Positions 26,328 to 34,267 of a stretch of 56,907 bases of DNA are shown here, one piece after another (the stretch's first letter is position 1; each line of letters opens with the position of its first letter). The stretch is from Streptococcus sp. HMSC074B11 (GTDB lineage: Bacteria; Bacillota; Bacilli; Lactobacillales; Streptococcaceae): the NCBI RefSeq assembly GCF_001808705.1, contig NZ_KV794288.1, positions 25,066-81,972 on the forward strand, in the 5' to 3' direction. The notes beneath the pieces were generated by a model, which saw only the letters and a list, made by a program, of their open reading frames with translations, had not been told where the DNA came from and did not search any database. Position numbers and translations under genes: made by a program.

Positions 26328-27317
26328 TTATTCAACAATAGCTTCAGCAATTTCTTCTGCAGTAATTCCTGCGAAGTAACGGCCTAGGTTAATGGTTTGA
26401 AGGGCTTTAAGAACATCTTCACGTTCGTATTTAATGCCACGAAGGACATCTTCTACTGCTGCTACGTCTTCGATACCAAAGAAGTCTCCATAAATCTTGA
26501 TGTCTTGGATCTTGGATTCAATGACGTTAGCGAAGATTTCAACCTTACCGCTTGGGAATTTAGTTCCACGACGGACATTGTATTCAGGTGATTTCCCATA
26601 GTTCCAGTCCCAAGTTCCAAACTTAGTTTCTTTGATGCGATTGATTTCAGCCAATTCTTCATCTGAGAATACATACTCAGTCATCTCAGGGTATTCTTTT
26701 TTCATGTATTCCAAAAGTAAGTCACGGAATTCTTCAACAGTGATCTTTTCTGGCAACTCATCGATAATATTAGTTACTCGAGCACGGACTGATTTAACCC
26801 CTTTTGATTCAAACTTATCTTTAGACACTTTAAGTGCGTTAGCTAGGACTGACAAATCCACGTCAAAGAGAAGACAACCATGATGCATGATACGGCCATT
26901 GATATAGGCTTGTGCATTTCCACAGAATTTCTTACCGTCGATTTCCAAGTCGTTACGGCCTGTAAATTGAGCTTTAACACCAAGTTCTGCCAAAGTATTG
27001 ATAACTGGTGTAGAGAAGCTCTTGAAGTCAAAAGCCTTATTTTCATCTTCTTTAGAAATGATAGTATAGTTAAGGTTGTTCAAATCATGGTAAACAGCTC
27101 CACCACCACTGATACGACGCACTACTTCAATTCCATTTTCACGAACATAATCACGGTTAATTTCTTCGATAGTGTTTTGGTGACGTCCTACAATAATAGA
27201 TGGTTTGTTAATCCAAAGAAGGAAGATTTGATCCTCATCAAGGAGATGTTTAAAAGCGTACTCCTCTAAAGCAATATTAAAGGCAGTGTCGTTTGAATGA
27301 TTGATAATGTATTTCAT
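26328..27317 (-). CDS. lplA: Lipoate-protein ligase A
   Basis: 329 residues. It adenylates lipoate and attaches it to the lysine of lipoyl domains. Motifs include VGRHQNTIEEIN, the RRISGGGAVYHDLNNLNYT nucleotide/lipoate loop and NDLEIDGKKFCGNAQAY with its essential Lys, followed by the LplA accessory C-terminal domain (residues about 240-329). It lies last in the pdhA-pdhB-pdhC-lpdA group, so the ligase and its substrate (the lipoyl domain on LpdA) are made from neighbouring genes. A short GACTGGAA-type hairpin lies in the spacer to lpdA (27348-27362). Confidence 0.94.
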   Translation of the reverse strand: MKYIINHSNDTAFNIALEEYAFKHLLDEDQIFLLWINKPSIIVGRHQNTIEEINRDYVRENGIEVVRRISGGGAVYHDLNNLNYTIISKEDENKAFDFKSFSTPVINTLAELGVKAQFTGRNDLEIDGKKFCGNAQAYINGRIMHHGCLLFDVDLSVLANALKVSKDKFESKGVKSVRARVTNIIDELPEKITVEEFRDLLLEYMKKEYPEMTEYVFSDEELAEINRIKETKFGTWDWNYGKSPEYNVRRGTKFPSGKVEIFANVIESKIQDIKIYGDFFGIEDVAAVEDVLRGIKYEREDVLKALQTINLGRYFAGITAEEIAEAIVE

Positions 27318-27375
27318 AAGATACCTTCTAATACGATAGAGACTGGAAAATAATTCCAGTCTAGTCTATCTATTT

Positions 27376-29079
27376 TTATTTTTTCTTAGGTGAATGGATA
27401 GCCATTCCAAGAACATCAGCAAATGCTTCGTACATAACTTCAGAGTATGTTGGATGACCGTGGATTGTCTTAAGCATTTCTTCAACAGTGATTTCCATTT
27501 CGATGATACTTGACGCTTCATTGATCAACTCTGCAGCAGCAGGACCAATGATATGAACACCAAGGATTTCACCATATTTCTTGTCTGCAATGACTTTAAC
27601 AAATCCTTGAGCAGCATCTGAAGCAATGGCACGTCCGTTAGCCGCAAAGTTGAATTTACCGATAGCAACATCGTATTTCTCACGTGCTTGCTCTTCTGTC
27701 AAACCAACTGCTGCTACTTCTGGAAGTGTGTAGATAGCTGCAGGAGTCAAGTTCAATTTAGCAACATGGTGATTTCCTTTAAGGGCATTTTCAGCAGCAA
27801 CTTCACCCATACGGAAGGCAGCGTGAGCCAACATCTTAGTACCGTTGATATCACCTGGTGCATAGATACCTGGAACAGAAGTTTCCATGTACTCGTTAAC
27901 CTTGATACGACCACGGTCTAATTCAAATTCAACATCTCCGATACCTTCAAGGTCTGGAACACGACCGATTGAAAGAAGAGCTTTATTTGCGATGATATCA
28001 TCTTTTCCTTCAACTTTGATACGGAGTTTGCCATCTTCTTCAATGATTTCTTGCAGTTTAGTACCTGTTAAGATGGTCATTCCTTTACGTTCAAGGATCA
28101 AACGAAGATTCTTAGAAACTTCCGCATCCATAGCTGGAACGATACGGTCCATCATTTCAATAACAGTCACTTTTGAACCAAATGTCATGAAGGCCTGACC
28201 GAGTTCAATACCGACAACGCCACCACCGATGATTACGAGGCTTTCTGGAACTCCATTCATTTCAAGAATATCATCACTGGTCATGACAAGTGGAGATTCC
28301 ATACCAGGGACGTTGATCTTGCTGACTTTTGAACCACCAGCAAGGATGATCTTCTTAGTTTCAAGTAATTCAGAACCGTTTACCAAAACATTCTTATCTT
28401 TAGTGATAGTACCGATACCCTTATGAACATCAACTCCGTAGCTACGAAGAAGTCCTGCAACACCACCAACAAGAGTATTCACAACTTTAGATTTAGTTTC
28501 TAAAAGTTTTTCCATATCAACAGTGAAGTTAGGGTTTTCAATCACGATACCACGATTTGCTGCATGACCGATATTTTCAATGATTTCAGCGTTGTGAAGG
28601 TAAGTCTTGGTTGGGATACATCCACGGTTCAAGCAGGTTCCACCAAGTTCTGATTTCTCAACAAGAGCAACCTTACCACCTAATTGAGCTGCTTTAATGG
28701 CAGAAACATAACCAGCAGGTCCACCACCAATAACAACGATATCATAAGCATCATCGCTCTTACCATCATCGTTCGAAGCACTTGCTGCAGGTGCTGGGCT
28801 AGCTTCTGGTGCAGCTGCTCCAGCTGTTGGGATATTTTCCCCTTCTTCACCAAGATAACCGATAACTTCAGTAACAGGAACAGTCTCGCCGTCCCCTTTT
28901 AGGATAGCGATCAAGTAACCGTCTTCTTCTGCTTCCAATTCCATGCTGACTTTGTCAGTCATGATTTCCAAAAGGATTTCTCCTTCTTTTACAAATTCTC
29001 CGACTTTTTTATTCCATTGGACGATTTGTCCTTCTGTCATATCCACGCCGGCTTTTGGCATAATTACTTCTAAGGCCAT
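27376..29079 (-). CDS. lpdA: Dihydrolipoamide dehydrogenase (E3) with N-terminal lipoyl domain
   Basis: 567 residues. Residues 1-78 form a lipoyl domain, with the acceptor Lys43 in MTDKVSMELEAEEDG. An Ala/Pro/Ser-rich linker follows (about 85-105), then the flavoprotein: FAD motif DIVVIGGGPAGYVSAI, redox disulfide GGTCLNRGCIPTK, NAD motif VIIGGGVVGIELGQAF and C-terminal His/Glu in HIIGPAAAELINEA and HGHPTYSE. It reoxidises dihydrolipoamide to make NADH. The plain E3 is about 470 residues, so the extra length is the lipoyl domain and linker. The E2 encoded upstream lacks one. From memory the pneumococcal enzyme has the same plan. Confidence 0.95.
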   Translation of the reverse strand: MALEVIMPKAGVDMTEGQIVQWNKKVGEFVKEGEILLEIMTDKVSMELEAEEDGYLIAILKGDGETVPVTEVIGYLGEEGENIPTAGAAAPEASPAPAASASNDDGKSDDAYDIVVIGGGPAGYVSAIKAAQLGGKVALVEKSELGGTCLNRGCIPTKTYLHNAEIIENIGHAANRGIVIENPNFTVDMEKLLETKSKVVNTLVGGVAGLLRSYGVDVHKGIGTITKDKNVLVNGSELLETKKIILAGGSKVSKINVPGMESPLVMTSDDILEMNGVPESLVIIGGGVVGIELGQAFMTFGSKVTVIEMMDRIVPAMDAEVSKNLRLILERKGMTILTGTKLQEIIEEDGKLRIKVEGKDDIIANKALLSIGRVPDLEGIGDVEFELDRGRIKVNEYMETSVPGIYAPGDINGTKMLAHAAFRMGEVAAENALKGNHHVAKLNLTPAAIYTLPEVAAVGLTEEQAREKYDVAIGKFNFAANGRAIASDAAQGFVKVIADKKYGEILGVHIIGPAAAELINEASSIIEMEITVEEMLKTIHGHPTYSEVMYEAFADVLGMAIHSPKKK

Positions 29080-29117
29080 ATCTTACTTCCTCTATCTATA
29101 TTTCTAAAACAAATACT

Positions 29118-30161
29118 TTAAACCAACATTGAGATTGGGTTTTCAATTAAAGCTTTCAAGTCTTTCATAAACTTAGCACCAGCCATACCATCTACGACAC
29201 GGTGGTCAATTGTTAAACCAAGACTCATAATTGGACGAATCACGATTTCACCATTGACTACAACAGGTTTTTCAACTGTTGAGCTAACACCAAGAATTGC
29301 TGAGTTCGGTTGGTTAATGATTGGACCGAATGATTGAACACCAAACATTCCCAAGTTACTGATGGTGAAGGTTGAATTTTGCAATTCGCTAGGAGCTAGT
29401 TTACCATCCAAAGTACGTCCGATAACATCTTTGAAGGCAACTACCAACTCAGACAAGCTCATTTTTTCTGCATTATAGACAACTGGTGTCATCAATCCAT
29501 TATCCATACCAACCGCCATCGCAAGGTTGACATAGTTGTGAGTGATAATTGTCTTACCATCTTCAGTTAATGAAGCGTTAATGTATGGGTGTTTCATAAG
29601 AGTTTTAACAACCGCAAGTGAAAGCAAGTCTGTAACAGTGATTTTCTTACCAGTTGCTTCCATGATTGGATCAAGAACTTTCTTACGAAGGGCAAGCATT
29701 TCAGACATATCGACATCGTAGTTAAGTGTAAAGGTTGGTGCAGTCAAGTAAGATTCAACCATACGTTGAGCAATAACCTTACGCATCGGTGTCATTGGAA
29801 TACGCTCGATTTCCCCATAAGGAGTTACGTTTTCTGGGACTTCTTCCACTTTTTCGATTTGAGCAGGTGACTTGATTGTTTCGTTCTCGATATTTTCAGG
29901 AAGGAAGGCTAAAACATCCTTCTTCATGATTTTACCACGATGACCAGTTCCTTGAATTTCTTGCCATGCAATGTTATGTTCAAGGGCAATTCGTTTTGCA
30001 AGTGGCGAAATGCGAACCACGTTTGTGTCTTTATATGTTTCCACGTCTTCTTTGTGGACACGACCGTTTGCGCCTGAGCCAGAAATATCGTAGAGATTAA
30101 TTCCTAAATCATCCGCTAATTTTCTAGCTGCAGGAGTCGCTCTTAGCTTATCATCAGCCAT
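29118..30161 (-). CDS. pdhC: Dihydrolipoamide acetyltransferase (E2) without a lipoyl domain
   Basis: 347 residues. The start is ATG 30161, with GGAGAGG upstream and DDKLRATPAARKLADDLGIN as N-terminus. That is already the first peripheral-subunit-binding domain; a second (VRISPLAKRIALEHNIAWQE ... GHRGKIMKKDVLAF) follows near residue 47. The catalytic chloramphenicol-acetyltransferase-like domain occupies about 115-347 and ends with TIDHRVVDGMAGAKF, the HxxxDG active site. There is no lipoyl domain, so the swinging lipoyl arm must come from LpdA. A 325-bp hairpin-rich spacer separates it from pdhB. Confidence 0.93.
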   Translation of the reverse strand: MADDKLRATPAARKLADDLGINLYDISGSGANGRVHKEDVETYKDTNVVRISPLAKRIALEHNIAWQEIQGTGHRGKIMKKDVLAFLPENIENETIKSPAQIEKVEEVPENVTPYGEIERIPMTPMRKVIAQRMVESYLTAPTFTLNYDVDMSEMLALRKKVLDPIMEATGKKITVTDLLSLAVVKTLMKHPYINASLTEDGKTIITHNYVNLAMAVGMDNGLMTPVVYNAEKMSLSELVVAFKDVIGRTLDGKLAPSELQNSTFTISNLGMFGVQSFGPIINQPNSAILGVSSTVEKPVVVNGEIVIRPIMSLGLTIDHRVVDGMAGAKFMKDLKALIENPISMLV

Positions 30162-30228
30162 GACCTCTCCTATTCTATTATAAGATATTAAGGACGAAGA
30201 GGGCAATGAAAAAATAGGAGATTGACGA

Positions 30229-30460
30229 TGTGTTCGATGAACACAAGGAAATCTATCTTTTTTTCACAGTCCTCCGTCCGGATTCAGTTACAACTCTACA
30301 AGTAACTTGGATACGAAACGTATCTCAAGTTACTACGGTTGCCGCTATAAGGCGGTTAACCTAGTAGACTTACTAAGTCGTTCGTCGGTTAATATCGACC
30401 CGACTCTCTCCTGTCGCAACTTTTCAACTTACTTAGATACAAAACGTATCTCTAATAAGT
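30229..30460 (-). ncRNA. Intercistronic array of hairpins with a tandem duplication inside the pdh operon
   Basis: This explains the spacer 30162-30486. Five or more hairpins are seen: 30427-30440 with 30446-30460; GTCGG/CCGAC (30384-30404); GACTT/AAGTC (30367-30379); 30331-30345 with 30351-30366; AGTAACTTGGATACG with CGTATCTCAAGTTACT (30301-30334); plus a perfect TGTGTTC/GAACACA (30229-30245). On minus, the 40 bases beginning GAGATACGTTT at 30452 recur 126 bases later (from 30326) with about 31 of 40 identical. No ribosome site or protein is convincing. It could be a structured mRNA element, a processing/stability spacer or a decayed repeat. Confidence 0.5.
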
Positions 30461-30466
30461 CTTGTT

Positions 30467-30486
30467 TACATAATTTATATTATGTA
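30467..30486. repeat. 20-bp palindrome abutting the pdhB stop codon
   Basis: On the pdhB strand this reads TACATAATATAAATTATGTA and starts at the base after the stop codon. It is identical to the sequence after xerS (25496-25515). Confidence 0.75.
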
Positions 30487-31479
30487 TTATTGTTTGTTGT
30501 GAGTTTTACGAATAGCATCTTTGATGCTTTCAACTGTTGGAATCATTGCATTTTCAAGATTTTGTGCGTAAGGCATCGGTACATCCTCACCTGCACAACG
30601 GCGAATAGGTGCATCTAAATAATCGAATGCTTCTGATTCTGAGATAATAGCTGAAATTTCACCGATAAAACCACTTGTCTTGTGGGCATCGTTGACAAGA
30701 ACTACTTTTCCAGTCTTCTTAACTGAGTTAATGATGATGTCTTTATCAAGTGGAACCAAAGTACGTGGGTCTACTACTTCAACTGAAATCCCTTCTTCAG
30801 CCAATTCTTCAGCTGCTTGCATGACACGACGAAGCATTTTACCGTATGTTACTACTGTTACATCAGTTCCTTCGCGTTTGATTTCTCCGACACCAAGTGG
30901 GATAGTATAGTCTGGATCAACAGGAACTTCACCTTTTTGGTTAAATTCTGATTTGTATTCAAGAATGATAACAGGATTGTTGTCACGGATAGAAGACTTA
31001 AGAAGTCCCTTCATATCAGCTGGTGTACCTGGAGCAACAACTTTCAATCCAGGGATGTGTGTGAACCAAGATTCCAATGATTGTGAGTGTTGCGCTGCAG
31101 AACCTACTCCATTACCAGCGGCACAGCGGATTGTAATTGGTACTTGACCTTTACCACCAAACATGTAACGAGTTTTAGCTGCTTGGTTGACGATATTATC
31201 CATGGCAATAACAGAAAAGTCCATGAAAGTCATGTCAACGATTGGGCGAAGTCCAGTCATAGCAGCACCAGCAGCTGCTCCAGAAATCGCTGCTTCGGAA
31301 ATCGGACAGTCACGTACACGTTCTGGTCCAAATTCTTCAAGCATACCTACAGATGTACCAAAGTCTCCACCGAAGACACCGACATCTTCACCCATCAAGA
31401 GTACATTTTCATCGCGACGCATTTCCTCAGACATTGCAAGGATAATGGTATCGCGGAAAGACATTAATTTAGTTTCCAT
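30487..31479 (-). CDS. pdhB: Pyruvate dehydrogenase E1 beta subunit
   Basis: 330 residues. It forms the E1 heterotetramer with PdhA, decarboxylating pyruvate with thiamine diphosphate. The family hallmarks are LMGEDVGVFGGDFGTSVGML, RVRDCPISEAAISGAAAGAA, TIRCAAGNGVGSAAQHSQSL and VVDPRTLVPLDKD, with the C-terminal domain ending RRCAGEDVPMPYAQNLE. It lies 17 bases after pdhA. It is annotated acoB-like in some streptococci, but the full operon with lplA fits pyruvate dehydrogenase. Confidence 0.94.
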   Translation of the reverse strand: METKLMSFRDTIILAMSEEMRRDENVLLMGEDVGVFGGDFGTSVGMLEEFGPERVRDCPISEAAISGAAAGAAMTGLRPIVDMTFMDFSVIAMDNIVNQAAKTRYMFGGKGQVPITIRCAAGNGVGSAAQHSQSLESWFTHIPGLKVVAPGTPADMKGLLKSSIRDNNPVIILEYKSEFNQKGEVPVDPDYTIPLGVGEIKREGTDVTVVTYGKMLRRVMQAAEELAEEGISVEVVDPRTLVPLDKDIIINSVKKTGKVVLVNDAHKTSGFIGEISAIISESEAFDYLDAPIRRCAGEDVPMPYAQNLENAMIPTVESIKDAIRKTHNKQ

Positions 31480-31496
31480 ATTTTCTCTACTTCTCC

Positions 31497-32465
31497 TTAG
31501 TCTGCGTATATATCTTCAAAAGCTGATTCTAGTGGAGGGAATGGACTCTCTTCAGCAAATTTAACAGATGCTTCCACTGCTTCCTTAACTTGTGCTTGAA
31601 TTTCTTCAAGTTCTTCTGCACTAGCAATTTTATTCTCAACAAGGTACTTGCGAAGGTTTTCGATTGGGTCTTTTTCCTTCCACATATCGACTTCTTCACG
31701 TGTACGATATTTACCAGGGTCTGATGATGAGTGTCCAAGCCAACGGTAGGTCACACTTTCGATTAAGACAGGGCCTTTACCAGAACGAACATGGTCGACT
31801 GCTTTCTTAAATCCTTCGTAGACATCGATAACATTGTTACCGTCTTCGATAAACATTCCAGGAATACCGTAAGCAGCACTACGCTCATGGATATGCTTGA
31901 CATTTGTCATTTTCTTAATATCAGCAGAGATTCCATAACCGTTATTGATACAGTAGAAAATTACCGGAAGATTCCAAATTGAAGCCATATTAACAGCTTC
32001 GTGGAAAACACCTTCGTTTGTTGCACCGTCACCAAAGAAGCAGACAACGATTTTACCAGTGTTTTTCATTTGTTGAGTAAGGGCTGCACCTACTGCAATC
32101 CCCATACCACCACCTACGATACCATTGGCACCAAGGTTACCAGCATCTAGGTCTGCGATATGCATAGATCCACCTTTACCTTTACAAGTTCCAGTGTATT
32201 TACCAAGAATTTCAGCCATCATCCCATTGAGGTCGATTCCTTTAGCAATGGCTTGCCCGTGACCACGGTGATTTGAGGTGATGAGGTCATCCTCGTTTAG
32301 AGCCAACATAGCCCCAACGTTAGCAGCTTCCTCACCAACAGAAAAGTGCGTCATTCCTGGCACTTTTCCTTTTTTTACTAATTGAGCAATTTTTAAGTCC
32401 ATACGACGAATTTCTTCCATCTTACGGAACATCTCAAGCAAAAGATTTTTATCTAAAGTTGACAT
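31497..32465 (-). CDS. pdhA: Pyruvate dehydrogenase E1 alpha subunit
   Basis: 322 residues. The thiamine diphosphate motif GDGATNEGVFHEAVNMASIW runs to FYCINN, as expected (GDG...NN). SNHRGHGQAIAKG, GKGGSMHIADLDAGNLGANG and the phosphorylation-loop region YRWLGHSSSDPGKYRTREE are typical of E1 alpha. It is the first gene of the pdh operon, with a textbook promoter (TTGACA-17-TAAAAT) and a Rex-like sequence 7 bases upstream of the -35, suggesting control by NADH/NAD ratio (inference). Confidence 0.94.
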   Translation of the reverse strand: MSTLDKNLLLEMFRKMEEIRRMDLKIAQLVKKGKVPGMTHFSVGEEAANVGAMLALNEDDLITSNHRGHGQAIAKGIDLNGMMAEILGKYTGTCKGKGGSMHIADLDAGNLGANGIVGGGMGIAVGAALTQQMKNTGKIVVCFFGDGATNEGVFHEAVNMASIWNLPVIFYCINNGYGISADIKKMTNVKHIHERSAAYGIPGMFIEDGNNVIDVYEGFKKAVDHVRSGKGPVLIESVTYRWLGHSSSDPGKYRTREEVDMWKEKDPIENLRKYLVENKIASAEELEEIQAQVKEAVEASVKFAEESPFPPLESAFEDIYAD

Positions 32466-32501
32466 AATCTTGCCTTTCTAAGTTTAAATTCTTATAGTTC
32501 T

Positions 32502-32555
32502 ATTTTACTGTATAGGTTAATTTGTGTCAAAAAATATGCCTGCAATTTTTCACAA
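32502..32555 (-). promoter_or_regulatory. pdh operon promoter with a Rex-like site
   Basis: On minus: TTGACA (32525-32530), 17-base spacer, TAAAAT (32502-32507). Upstream, TTGTGAAAAATTGCAGGC (32538-32555) matches 14 of 18 positions of the Rex consensus, but its right half is weak. The promoter is strong evidence; the operator is tentative. Confidence 0.65.
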
Positions 32556-32562
32556 TATAAAA

Positions 32563-32595
32563 AAAGAAAAGTCAGTAAAATCAAGACTTTTCTTT
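32563..32595 (-). terminator. Terminator after the MATE gene
   Basis: On minus AAAGAAAAGTC pairs perfectly with GACTTTTCTTT (11 bp), followed by a T-run. Confidence 0.8.
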
Positions 32596-32644
32596 ATATA
32601 AAATACAAATTTCACAAGTTATTTTTTCATCATTTTTCAACAAA

Positions 32645-33985
32645 TTATTTGAATCTTTTCATAATAACTTGTAAACGCCACTGATAAAGAATTCCACTTA
32701 CCATTAAACTAATGATGAGAGCAATCCAATAGGAGTACGCACCTAAACTAGTCGAATAATCAAGATATAAGCCAAGCGGAATCCCTACACCCCAGTATCC
32801 AAGAAGACCAAGGCAAAAAGGAACAATCGTATCCTTGTAACCTCTTAAAATTCCTTGCAAAGGTGCCGCAAAGGTATCAGCTAACTGGAAGAATAAGCTA
32901 TAGGTCATAAAAGAAGCTGTTAGTTGGATAAATTCTGGATCATGACCATAGAGACTGGCTACATTTTCACGATAGATGTAGAGAAAACTAAGTGTTAAAA
33001 CTGCAAACACCATCGCTGTTAAACGACCAATATGGATATACTGTTTAGCATCGTCTAAACGTTTAGCTCCTACCTCATAAGAAATCACAATAGCCATTGC
33101 TGTTGAAATGCTCATAGGAAAGGCGTACATGAGAGAAGAAAAATTCATAGCAGACTGATGACTAGCTATTATCAATGATGAAAACTTTGCCATAATCAAG
33201 CCAACGGCTGAAAAAATAGCAACTTCTGCAAATACAGTTCCACCTATTGGTAGACCAAGATAAATAGCTTCCTTGATTTTTTTGATTTGTAGGGGCATAG
33301 GTCTTTGGAGTTGATATTCCTTGAGCTTTTTATGCTTTAACAAGACCAAAACCGAAATCAGCAACAAAGCCCAGTAGGCAAGGGAAGTCCCCAGACCTGC
33401 TCCTGCACCTCCTAACTCAGGAAAACCAAAAGCTCCATATATTAGTAAATAGTTAAATCCACTATTTAAAGGAAGTAAAAGTAGCATGAGATACATAGAC
33501 AATTTTGTCAGTCCTAGTGCATCCAGTAACGAACGAATAACACTAAAGAGTAAGAGAGGAATAATACCGATGGCTAAGAGCCATAGATAACGTATGGCAA
33601 CGCTGGATACAGCCACTTCCAGTCCCATGAATTGTAACACAATTGGTGCTAAAAAGAAAACCAAGACAAAAAGTACGATAGATAAGGCTAAAGCCAAATA
33701 AAGAAATTGATAAAAATCCGAAGAAACTTCTTTCTTTTTTCCTTGTCCCAAATGGTGACCAATAATAGGGACCAAGGCTGAGACAATTCCAGTCAAAAAG
33801 GTAAAGAAAGGATTCCATAAACTAGTTGCAATTGAAACACCCGCTAGATCGAGAGTATTATATTGGCCCGTCATCGTGGTATCGACAAAAGATGCGGAAT
33901 AATTAGAGAATTGATAAATTAAAATAGGAAAGAAAATTTTTAAAAATAAGATGATTTTGTCTTTAATAGTTTCTGTTGAATGCAT
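32645..33985 (-). CDS. MATE-family multidrug/Na+ antiporter
   Basis: 446 residues with 12 predicted membrane helices in two pseudo-symmetric halves. The N-terminal ILIYQFSNYSASFVDTTMTGQYNTLDLAGVS and the second-half GLPIGGTVFAEVAIFSAVGL are typical of MATE exporters of the NorM/DinF type. These expel cationic drugs in exchange for Na+ or H+. It is the last gene of the ung-mutX-pyrC operon, 11 bases after a broken zinc-ribbon ORF, with AAAGAG upstream. Its substrate is unknown. Confidence 0.9.
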   Translation of the reverse strand: MHSTETIKDKIILFLKIFFPILIYQFSNYSASFVDTTMTGQYNTLDLAGVSIATSLWNPFFTFLTGIVSALVPIIGHHLGQGKKKEVSSDFYQFLYLALALSIVLFVLVFFLAPIVLQFMGLEVAVSSVAIRYLWLLAIGIIPLLLFSVIRSLLDALGLTKLSMYLMLLLLPLNSGFNYLLIYGAFGFPELGGAGAGLGTSLAYWALLLISVLVLLKHKKLKEYQLQRPMPLQIKKIKEAIYLGLPIGGTVFAEVAIFSAVGLIMAKFSSLIIASHQSAMNFSSLMYAFPMSISTAMAIVISYEVGAKRLDDAKQYIHIGRLTAMVFAVLTLSFLYIYRENVASLYGHDPEFIQLTASFMTYSLFFQLADTFAAPLQGILRGYKDTIVPFCLGLLGYWGVGIPLGLYLDYSTSLGAYSYWIALIISLMVSGILYQWRLQVIMKRFK

Positions 33986-33996
33986 ACCTACTCTTT

Positions 33997-34257
33997 CTAC
34001 TCCTTTTCATCCAAGCCAAAAAGCTTTAAGCCGTATTTTCTCAAGCTCAAAGGTGGATTACTAGTTTTTGATGTCGTGTGCCAGCAATTACATGAGGCGC
34101 AATAATAGCTTCTAACCAAGCCACCATTATCAAACTCTACAGCATGATCAGCTTTTTCCTTGGTTTCATACTGAATTTTAGCACGGTTAGCGGCTGGACA
34201 ATATACTCCATGGCAAGCATTTCATTTACGATTTCTAAGTTTACGAAAATAATTCAT
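33997..34257 (-). pseudogene. Small zinc-ribbon protein gene with in-frame TGA at codon 12
   Basis: Reading on minus from ATG 34257 gives MNYFRKLRNRK, then TGA (34222-34224), then 74 sense codons to TAG at 33997: NACHGVYCPAANRAKIQYET ... YYCASCNCWHTTSK ... LFGLDEKE. The two Cys pairs and a Cys-x-His end suggest a zinc ribbon. GGAG lies 7 bases before the ATG, the gene fits exactly between pyrC and the MATE gene, and no alternative in-frame ATG follows the stop. A CGA-to-TGA (Arg) change would explain it. Function unknown. Confidence 0.7.
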
Positions 34258-34267
34258 CCTCAAGCTC

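Noticed and set aside
27348..27362. GACTGGAA/TTCCAGTC hairpin between lpdA and lplA as a terminator.
   Set aside because: No T-run follows on the minus strand; at most it is a processing or attenuation hairpin.
30177..30206. TTGCCC-18-TATAAT as a separate promoter for pdhC on minus.
   Set aside because: The transcript would begin at or within the pdhC ribosome site (GGAGAGG), so it would hardly be translated.
30229..30460. Hairpin array as a CRISPR.
   Set aside because: Two related units with divergent stems are not uniform repeats with spacers, and no cas gene is present anywhere in the window.
30307..30618. Plus-strand open frame across the pdhB-pdhC spacer.
   Set aside because: It runs through inverted repeats and antisense into pdhB, has no ribosome site and no protein-like composition.
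19858..34224. The two in-frame TGA codons (19858-19860 and 34222-34224) as selenocysteine or recoded Trp.
   Set aside because: Streptococci are not known to use selenocysteine, no SECIS-like hairpin follows either codon, and other genes here end normally in TGA (for example the response regulator, rexB and the glycosyltransferase). Nonsense mutation is simpler.
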